A stretch of DNA of 13,371 bases from Candidatus Altimarinota bacterium (GTDB taxonomy: Bacteria; Patescibacteriota; Gracilibacteria; BD1-5; UBA2023). The translations under genes and the position numbers were made by a program. Of this stretch, positions 8,158 through 13,371 are shown piece after piece (positions within the stretch are counted from its first letter, which is position 1; every line of letters starts with the position of its first letter). The notes beneath the pieces are model-generated. The model ran no database searches. It was not told the origin of the DNA and worked only from the letters and a program-made list of their open reading frames with translations. The stretch spans positions 1 through 13,371 of the forward strand of contig SSGK01000031.1 in NCBI GenBank assembly GCA_008015855.1, read 5' to 3'.

Positions 8158-9135
8158 ATGCACATTATACATAATACCATCGGTGTTCCAAAGGTTCGTC
8201 ATGAGAATCTTTCAACACACGAGGCTCGTTTTGTAATTGAACCGCTTCCAAGTGGATACGGTGTAACTCTCGGAAATTCTCTTCGTCGTGTTATGCTTTC
8301 TTCTGTTCCAGGAGCACGTGTAACTGGAGTGAAGATTCAAGGAGCGTCACATGAATATATGACCCTTCCAGGAGTTCGAGAATCAGTTCTTGATATTATG
8401 CTCAATCTTAAGTCTCTTATTGTTGAGAAAAAAGATGCTGGAATCGAATGGATTCAACTCAAAAAAAAGAAAGCTGGTATCGTTACTGCTGCTGACATTA
8501 CAGCACCAGCTGGAATTACAATTATTAATCCTGATCTCTACATTACAAGTATTGATGATGGATTCTCAATCGAAATGGAAATCCGTATCGAACGAAATGT
8601 TGGTTATGCAAGTATTGAAGACCTTAAGAAAATCGAAGAAGATCCACAAGTACTTTTAATAGATGCAAATTTCTCTCCCGTACAAAATGTAAAATACGAT
8701 GTAGCGAGTACACGTTATGGAGAAATCACTAATCTTGATTCACTTGAAATTAGTATTAAGACAAATGGAGTAATGTCACCAAATGACGTTCTTCGTTTCT
8801 CTGGAAAAATGCTTGAATCATACTTTGCTCTCTTCAATGATGAGGCACTCCAAGTTGGAGGTGAATTCATTGCTGATATCAAGCAAGTAATCGAAAAGGA
8901 AAAGCAAGAAGTAAAGAGTGAGCTCGAAAAAGAAACATATACTCCAATTGAGATTATGGGACTTTCTCCTCGAACACTCAATGCTCTTGTGAACGGAGAT
9001 ATTTTCTCTATTGAACAACTTACAAAGTGTACAGAAGCGAAGCTTTCATCTATTAAATGATTTGGTAAGAAAGCTATGACAGAAGTTCGTGATGCTCTCC
9101 GTGCTCGAAGCCTCAAGCTTCTCGGAGACGACTAA
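8158..9135 (+). CDS. rpoA: DNA-directed RNA polymerase subunit alpha
   Basis: The alpha subunit dimerises to start RNA polymerase assembly, and its C-terminal domain binds UP elements and activators. It is 325 residues, normal length. The N-terminal domain shows FVIEPLPSGYGVTLGNSLRR and ML-SSVPGARVTGVKI. The linker is Glu/Lys-rich (about 240-260), and the CTD has MGLSPRTLNAL followed by LSSIKGFGKKAMTEV. The single TGA codon (9058-9060) is a glycine in this CTD helix-hairpin-helix. With the standard code the subunit would lose its last helices. It is the only one of the genes from rpmJ to rpmA that uses TGA. It sits in its usual place between rpsD and rplQ. Confidence 0.98.
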
Positions 9136-9142
9136 TAATGCC

Positions 9143-9209
9143 ACCTCAAAACCCCTCATGATATATAAGAAGATCCAAACATGGCGGAAACGCTTATATG
9201 GATTGAGGT
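9143..9209 (+). other. Nested stem structure in the rpoA-rplQ spacer
   Basis: The outer arms ACCTCAA (9143-9149) and TTGAGGT (9203-9209) enclose inner arms TATATAAG (9162-9169) and CTTATATG (9193-9200, one G-U pair), with a 23-base loop. Two complementary pairs nested in the right order inside a 106-base gap suggest a folded mRNA element ahead of rplQ. There is no T run, so it is not a terminator. A ribosomal-protein autoregulatory site is one possibility. Confidence 0.4.
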
Positions 9210-9241
9210 TCACAATTTTACAAAATTTTTAATTTTCTTTT

Positions 9242-9601
9242 ATGCGACATCGAGTTAAGAAACATCTGCATTTCAAGAAGCGTGATTGTGCTCACCGAAA
9301 CGCTATTCTTCGCAATCTTCTTACAAGCTTTTTCACTCATGGTGGACTTGTAACAACAGAGAAGAAGGCGGTAGTGCTTTCAGGTCTTGTCGATCGTGTT
9401 ATTAATGTTGCTAATTCTCAAAAAGAGGAATTCAACAAAGTTCGTGCGATTGCTCAAAATGTTTTTACAAAAGAAGCAGGAGTTCGAGCTATGCAGATTG
9501 CAGCTGAATACAAGGACGTTAAAAGCGGGTTTACACGCATCACTCCGATTAAATATCGTGATGGTGATTCTGCGAAGCTCGTAAAAATTGAGCTCGTTTA
9601 A
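9242..9601 (+). CDS. rplQ: 50S ribosomal protein L17 (bL17)
   Basis: A large-subunit protein close to the polypeptide exit tunnel rim. It is 119 residues, normal length. The conserved N-terminal block begins MRHRVKKHLHFKKRD and continues HRNAILRNLLTSFFTHGGL to VTTEKKA. The C-terminus has GFTRITPIKYRDGDSAKLVKI, matching the family ending (GGYTRILKLGxRxGDAAxM-type). The start follows a strikingly T-rich run with no Shine-Dalgarno. No TGA codon occurs. The spacer before it is the longest in the operon after rpmJ and holds the nested stems described separately. Confidence 0.97.
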   Translation: MRHRVKKHLHFKKRDCAHRNAILRNLLTSFFTHGGLVTTEKKAVVLSGLVDRVINVANSQKEEFNKVRAIAQNVFTKEAGVRAMQIAAEYKDVKSGFTRITPIKYRDGDSAKLVKIELV

Positions 9602-9624
9602 TCCATTTTTACTTTTGAATTTTT

Positions 9625-10056
9625 ATGAAAACGATTTTTGCCAAACAAATTCGTGGAAACGAACGCAAATGGTATGTAGTAGATGCGAAGGGTAAGAACC
9701 TTGGACGTCTTGCAACTCAAATTGCTCGTGTTATCTCTGGACGTAATCGTGTTGATTATACTCCTCACGTAGATAATGGAGCATATGTTATTGTTCTCAA
9801 TTCTGGAGCTGTTGCAGTTACAGGTACTAAGGAAATGACAAAACTCTATCGAACACACTCTCAATTTATGGGTGGTTTGAAGGAAACTTCTCTTGCTAAA
9901 ATGCGTGAAACACATCCAACTCGCATTCTTCAACATGCTATTTCTGGAATGCTTCCAAAGAACCGTCTTCATGATGGTATGCTCGATCGTCTTAAGCTCG
10001 TAACTGGTGAAGTTCATCAGTTTGAAGCTCAGAAACCTGAAATCCTTAGTATATAA
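9625..10056 (+). CDS. rplM: 50S ribosomal protein L13 (uL13)
   Basis: An early-assembly protein of the large subunit that binds 23S rRNA. It is 143 residues, normal length. Diagnostic segments are KWYVVDAKGKNLGRLATQIA, DNGAYVIVLNSG, KLYRTHSQFMGGLKE and the MLPKNRLHDGMLDRLKL helix. It is paired with rpsI 13 bases downstream, the near-universal rplM-rpsI couple. No TGA codon occurs. Confidence 0.98.
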   Translation: MKTIFAKQIRGNERKWYVVDAKGKNLGRLATQIARVISGRNRVDYTPHVDNGAYVIVLNSGAVAVTGTKEMTKLYRTHSQFMGGLKETSLAKMRETHPTRILQHAISGMLPKNRLHDGMLDRLKLVTGEVHQFEAQKPEILSI

Positions 10057-10069
10057 TCCGTAATTCATT

Positions 10070-10465
10070 ATGGCTAGCAATAAATATTTTTATGCCGTTG
10101 GACGTCGTAAAACTGCAGTAGCACAAGTTAGACTTTTTTCTGGAAAAGGTGACTCTACTATTAATGGACTTCCATTCGATGCATATATCAAGCGTGCTGA
10201 TCTCTTCCAAACTCTTTTTTCACCTCTTAAGGTAGCGGGAGTTGCAGAAGGATATCACTTCGACGTTACTGTTGAAGGTTCAGGTGAAAGCGCACAAATT
10301 CAAGCTATACGTCACGCTCTTTCACGAGCTCTCGTAATTGCTGATGAGAACCTCAAGAAGGCTCTTAAGGGTGCTGGATTCCTCTCTCGTGATTCACGAC
10401 AGGTTGAACGTAAGAAGCCAGGTCTTCATAAGGCACGTAAGGGTCCATCTTGGTCAAAGCGTTAA
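10070..10465 (+). CDS. rpsI: 30S ribosomal protein S9 (uS9)
   Basis: A 30S head protein with a long basic tail that reaches P-site tRNA. It is 131 residues. The start YFYAVGRRKTAVAQVRLFSG, the segment IQAIRHALSRALV, and the tail ERKKPGLHKARKGPSWSKR with its terminal Ser-Lys-Arg are all diagnostic. The first gene half uses the same codon style as its neighbours, and no TGA codon occurs. It is the second gene of the rplM-rpsI pair. The 33-base gap to rpsL is T-rich without a terminator, so transcription likely continues. Confidence 0.98.
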   Translation: MASNKYFYAVGRRKTAVAQVRLFSGKGDSTINGLPFDAYIKRADLFQTLFSPLKVAGVAEGYHFDVTVEGSGESAQIQAIRHALSRALVIADENLKKALKGAGFLSRDSRQVERKKPGLHKARKGPSWSKR

Positions 10466-10498
10466 TTTTATCCAGATATTTTCATTTATTTTTCCGTT

Positions 10499-10921
10499 AT
10501 GCCTACAATTAATCAACTTGTTCGTAAGAAGCGTAAGGATCCTACTCGTAAGAGTAAGTCTCCAGCTCTTCAAGTAAACCGAAACTCTTTGAAGAAGGAA
10601 AATACACCACTCGCATGTCCACAACGTCGTGGAGTATGTCTTAAGGTGTATACAAGCACTCCAAAGAAGCCTAACTCTGCTCTTCGTAAAGTTGCAAAGG
10701 TTCGTCTTACGAACGGTTATGAAGTTATTTCATATATCGGAGGTGAAGGACATAATCTCCAAGAACACTCTTTAGTAATGCTCCGTGGAGGTCGTGTTAA
10801 GGATCTTCCAGGTGTACGTTACCATATTGTCCGCGGTGTTCTCGATTGTCAAGGTGTTGATAAGCGAGGTCAAGGACGTTCTCTTTACGGTACTAAGAGA
10901 CCGAAAGCCGCTAAGAAATAG
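10499..10921 (+). CDS. rpsL: 30S ribosomal protein S12 (uS12)
   Basis: A decoding-centre protein that controls accuracy and is the classic streptomycin-resistance target. It is 140 residues. It carries the insert seen in Firmicutes-type S12 (about residues 21-40, NRNSLKKENTP), which the 124-residue E. coli protein lacks. The loop TPKKPNSALRK is intact, with Lys56/Lys57 at the positions of E. coli Lys42/Lys43, and so is GGRVKDLPGVRYHIVRG, so no known resistance change is visible. It normally heads the str operon (rpsL-rpsG-fusA-tuf). Here it follows rpsI and is followed only by rpsG and rpmA. No TGA codon occurs; the stop is TAG. Confidence 0.98.
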   Translation: MPTINQLVRKKRKDPTRKSKSPALQVNRNSLKKENTPLACPQRRGVCLKVYTSTPKKPNSALRKVAKVRLTNGYEVISYIGGEGHNLQEHSLVMLRGGRVKDLPGVRYHIVRGVLDCQGVDKRGQGRSLYGTKRPKAAKK

Positions 10922-10950
10922 TATTTTTAATTCATTCCTAAAATTTTCTT

Positions 10951-11406
10951 ATGAGTACAAAAGGAAGTGTGTCATTTGTGACTCGAAACGAGCGTGTTGG
11001 AAAGTTTGTGAACTATGTGATGAAAGATGGAAAGAAAACACTCGCATACAAAATTCTCAACAATGCATTCGATATTCTTCGTGAGAAAGGATATACAAAT
11101 CCAGAAGATATTTTCGACAAAGCTCTCGACAACACTATGCCAAAGATTGAATGTCGTCCAAAGCGTGTAGGTGGAGCTATCTACCAAGTACCAATGGAAG
11201 TTAAGCCAGGACGTTCTCTTGCGCTTGCTTGTCGTTGGATTCTCGCTGCTGCTCGTTCTAAGAGTGGTAAAGACTTCGCTTATTTTCTTGCACAAGAACT
11301 TATTGATGCTGCTAGTGAAACTGGTACAGCTATCAAGAAAAAGCTTGATGTATATAAGATGGCTGAAGCAAACAAGGCATTCGCTCGATTTGCAAACATG
11401 AAGTAA
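10951..11406 (+). CDS. rpsG: 30S ribosomal protein S7 (uS7)
   Basis: The primary assembly protein of the 30S head, placed at the mRNA exit near the E site. It is 151 residues, normal length. Diagnostic segments are VMKDGKKTLAYKILNNAFD, CRPKRVGGAIYQVPMEV, LACRWILAAARS and the C-terminal KMAEANKAFARF. It lies 29 bases after rpsL, the usual order. The elongation factor genes that normally follow (fusA, tuf) are absent; rpmA follows instead. No TGA codon occurs. Confidence 0.98.
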   Translation: MSTKGSVSFVTRNERVGKFVNYVMKDGKKTLAYKILNNAFDILREKGYTNPEDIFDKALDNTMPKIECRPKRVGGAIYQVPMEVKPGRSLALACRWILAAARSKSGKDFAYFLAQELIDAASETGTAIKKKLDVYKMAEANKAFARFANMK

Positions 11407-11442
11407 TAATTTCTCATTTAATTATAATCTAATCTCTCTCAT

Positions 11443-11715
11443 ATGGCTCATAAAAAAGCGATGGGTTCGACCGCCAATGGTCGTGATAGCGTTGCGAAAC
11501 GTCTTGGTGTCAAGGCATATGGTGAACAACCAGTAATTGCCGGGAACATCATCGTTCGTCAGAAGGGAAACAAATTCTGGCCAGGAGAAGGAGTTGAGCA
11601 AGGAGCTGATTTTACTCTCTTCGCAGTTCGTGATGGTGTAGTAAAGTTCGTTGAAAAGCGCCGAGTTCGCTTCGACGGTCGTGTATATCGTGATATTTAT
11701 GTTCACGTTGTATAG
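11443..11715 (+). CDS. rpmA: 50S ribosomal protein L27 (bL27)
   Basis: A large-subunit protein whose flexible N-terminus reaches the peptidyl transferase centre. It is 90 residues. It opens MAHKKAMGSTANGRDS and continues KRLGVKAYGEQPVIAGNII and VRQKGNKFWPGEGV. The N-terminus starts directly at the mature AHKK sequence, without the cleavable extension found in Firmicutes. The usual partner gene rplU is not adjacent. A TATAAT (11423-11428) lies in the 36-base gap before it and could be an internal promoter, but no -35 box is visible. It is the last gene of the operon, 22 bases before the terminator. Confidence 0.98.
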   Translation: MAHKKAMGSTANGRDSVAKRLGVKAYGEQPVIAGNIIVRQKGNKFWPGEGVEQGADFTLFAVRDGVVKFVEKRRVRFDGRVYRDIYVHVV

Positions 11716-11737
11716 TCTTCGTTAATTTGTTTTTAAT

Positions 11738-11768
11738 AAAAAATCCCGAGATATCTCGGGATTTTTTT
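11738..11768. terminator. Bidirectional terminator between rpmA and the minus-strand genes
   Basis: This is an exact second copy of the 30-base terminator after infB, with core ATCCCGAGATATCTCGGGAT, A6 on the left and T7 on the right. It lies between convergent genes: rpmA ends 22 bases before it, and the minus-strand membrane protein gene ends at 11774. Being palindromic with A and T tracts, it can serve both strands. Confidence 0.88.
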
Positions 11769-11773
11769 AGTGA

Positions 11774-12364
11774 TTATTTTTTGATTTTACAGAAGGCTTT
11801 TTCATTGTCAGTGTATCGCTCTTTCCATTCTTCTGGATTTCCGTAATCTGCGAAATCTTTATACCAAGGATGTGTAAATTTTGGATGACTGGATGCTTTT
11901 AATGGGCACCAGTAACGTTCTGTTCGTGCACCGATTTCTACCGCATAAGCAAATAATCAATTCACATAGCTACAATAGAGGCAATTTATCTTTTGAAACC
12001 AGTTTAAGTAGTCAAGAAATCGACGCTCATATATGATGAATTCACTTCTTTTTACGTAGGGTATTCTATAAAGTGTAAATGCACTGTATTGATAGATGGT
12101 GAGGAATACATCAAGAACGATTGCAGGTACAATCATCATGTATATAAATGGTATAGAGAGGAGGTGTCGAATAGGGGCATTAAAGATCATTCGGATGAAA
12201 GATTCTTTAAATGACTTATTTCTTTTTTGTATCTCTTCAAGAAAGATGACCTTCTTTTTTTGAACGGAGAATCCATATTTCTCAGAAAGGGCGCCATATT
12301 CTTTTCGAAGATCTTCTTTTAATGCTTCAAAGCGCTCGAGAAGTTCTGTAATTTTATCGTGCAT
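11774..12364 (-). CDS. Uncharacterised membrane protein with a CxxC cysteine segment
   Basis: A 196-residue protein when the TGA after codon 135 is read as Gly; otherwise it ends at 135 residues. Residues 1 to about 60 are charged and likely helical or coiled coil. About 65-100 form one or two membrane segments (SIPFIYMMIVPAIVLDVF). The C-terminal half is soluble-like and contains NCLYCSYVNGLFAY (127-140, Gly136 is TGA), GARTERYWCPLK (145-156) and a last cysteine at 192. The Cys128-x-x-Cys131 plus Cys153 set could bind a metal, but that is inference. The pattern resembles a widespread conserved membrane protein of unknown function that I know only as hypothetical, so no function is assigned. 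It follows the transporter gene on the same strand after 59 bases, with a TATAAT in the gap. Stop codon TAA. Confidence 0.8.
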
Positions 12365-12396
12365 AGTATGTTGTTATAGGGATATATTCTATTGAT

Positions 12397-12402
12397 ATTA
12401 TA
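12397..12402 (-). promoter_or_regulatory. -10-like box upstream of the membrane protein gene
   Basis: A perfect TATAAT lies on the minus strand, 32 bases before the start codon at 12364, in the 59-base gap after the transporter gene. No convincing -35 box is found at 16-18 bases. It may give the gene its own promoter in addition to read-through from the transporter gene. Confidence 0.3.
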
Positions 12403-12423
12403 CCTTCTTGCAAATAGTGTATT

Positions 12424-13302
12424 TTATACAAAGACAAATCACATCAATAAAAGTGTCATAGATCAGAGTAGTATCCATTCTTTTAGAGGGTATCGCTTCC
12501 TAAGAATCAATGCCATACAGACAATGGTTGCAATATTCTGCGACAGGAGAAGGATATTTACGATGTTAGCGGGAAGGAATTTATATGAAAAAAACCATGT
12601 TATGCCTGCAATTGCGAGAAGTATTCAGAGTGCGATTTTTATTTTCGTTATATCAGCGAGAATTGCAGTTATTTTAGGTTTTTCCTTGTATAGGTATGTA
12701 ATAATCGCAAAGACGGTAATAAGTCACTCCAATACTACTAAAGTAGCAAGAGGGGAAAGAAGAGAGTTCTTTATGATATAGGTAGACGTCCCAGAATACA
12801 ACATCCATGAAATACCCGTAAGAACTGGAAAGAGGAGCTTATCTCCGCGTATCTTCTTTTCGCTTCGTGTATCCCAGACAAGATATCCAATTCCGATGAT
12901 AAATAGAATACCAAGGATAGTCTTCATAGGCGAAAGAACTTCATTTCCTCAATAGAGGAATATATTCCAGAAAAAGAGGAGAACAATATAGCTATTTCCT
13001 ATGAGCATTGTAAGGGTGGGTCATGATTTCTCAATGCCCGAAAAAAGAGAGTAGATTCCAATATATCATGCAATTCCTCAAATCAGAAGAATTGCTATAT
13101 GAAGAATAGAGGAGAGATGTATTGCACCTATTCAGAAAATAATAAGTAAACAAATTCCAATAAGGAGATTGATACCATATTGTACCGCAATGAGTTGATA
13201 TTTGGATCCTACTTCGTTTTCTTTTGCAGAAAATGCATTAAAAAGCCCATAACTCAAGGAAGATATTCCTATAAGAATAGCCCAGATAAGTTCATTATAC
13301 AT
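12424..13302 (-). CDS. EamA/DMT-superfamily transporter, integral membrane protein
   Basis: Reading TGA as Gly gives a 292-residue, very hydrophobic protein with about nine or ten membrane segments in two similar halves, the size and plan of EamA (drug/metabolite transporter) permeases. It starts MYNELIWAILIGISSLSYG. The first half ends around LGILFIIGIGYLVWDTRSEK, and the second half runs from LLFPVLTGISWMLYSG to the typical last helices NILLLSQNIATIV and LLGSMTLLLMGFVFV. Nine glycines are TGA, several inside membrane segments, so with the standard code only fragments would be called. The substrate cannot be told. The ATG (13300-13302) overlaps the end of an upstream frame by 8 bases, suggesting translational coupling. 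Assignment to EamA rests on topology and end motifs. Confidence 0.78.
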
Positions 13303-13369
13303 TTTCTTCTTTTTCTCAATTCCCAGTAACTACCTTCGCATGACGAAGTACTTTATCATTGAGTGTATA
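13295..13369 (-). CDS. C-terminal end of an upstream gene (partial)
   Basis: The minus-strand frame from the right edge gives 24 residues (YTLNDKVLRHAKVVTGNGEK and EENV) to a TAA at 13295-13297, with one TGA-glycine. The codon choice (CTT, CGT, GTA) matches the neighbours better than the other two frames, which stop earlier. The end overlaps the transporter start by 8 bases (ATGTATAA). It is too short to identify. Confidence 0.5.
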
Positions 13370-13371
13370 TC

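Noticed and set aside
9138..9352. Small frame from ATG 9138 across the rpoA-rplQ spacer
   Set aside because: With TGA as Gly it stays open for about 70 codons but runs out of frame through rplQ. It uses codons rare in its neighbours (AGA, ATA, CCC) and shows no recognisable features; more likely noncoding spacer.
1..13371. CRISPR arrays, insertion sequences, phage or defence genes, tRNAs
   Set aside because: No spaced direct repeats, transposase motifs or tRNA-like cloverleaf segments were seen. All substantial stretches are accounted for by the genes listed.

Overview
The window comes from a bacterium that reads UGA as glycine (translation table 25), which among known lineages points to the candidate phyla Absconditabacteria (SR1) or Gracilibacteria (BD1-5). 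The evidence is direct. Read with the standard code, the IF-2, IF-1, CrtI, photolyase, RNA polymerase alpha and EamA-transporter genes are cut by in-frame TGA. Read with TGA as Gly, each becomes one full-length protein, and the TGA positions fall on family-invariant glycines, for example in the IF-2 motif MRARGA and in IF-1 LPGA and SRGR. Only TAA and TAG are used as stops. I cannot decide between the two phyla from this window.

Layout. (1) 2-409, plus: the end of an AhpC-type peroxiredoxin, closed by a bidirectional terminator. (2) 449-1915, minus: a CrtI-type phytoene/carotenoid desaturase, divergent from (3) 2033-3355, plus: a DNA photolyase. Together these three look like an oxidative and light stress neighbourhood. 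(4) 3506-6022, plus: infB (IF-2) with its own promoter and terminator. (5) 6216-11715, plus: a dense translation/transcription operon, infA-rpmJ-rpsM-rpsK-rpsD-rpoA-rplQ-rplM-rpsI-rpsL-rpsG-rpmA. It fuses the usual alpha-operon tail to rplM-rpsI, to an rpsL-rpsG fragment of the str operon, and to rpmA. It ends at a terminator whose 30-bp core is identical to the one after infB. (6) 11774-13371, minus: a small uncharacterised membrane protein, an EamA-type drug/metabolite transporter, and the last codons of an upstream gene that overlaps the transporter start.

Three sequence-wide features stand out. First, the reassigned TGA codon is absent from all ten ribosomal protein genes but common in CrtI (16 of 41 glycines by hand count), infB (11) and the transporter (9). 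Second, almost no gene has a recognisable Shine-Dalgarno sequence. Start codons instead follow U/pyrimidine-rich leaders, with T at position -1 in 15 of 17 genes. Third, several intergenic segments carry inverted repeats that the genes do not explain: the 5' region of infA, the rpsM/rpsK junction and the rpoA/rplQ spacer. I saw no tRNA, rRNA, CRISPR array, insertion sequence or defence system, and no gene-free stretch longer than about 165 bases.
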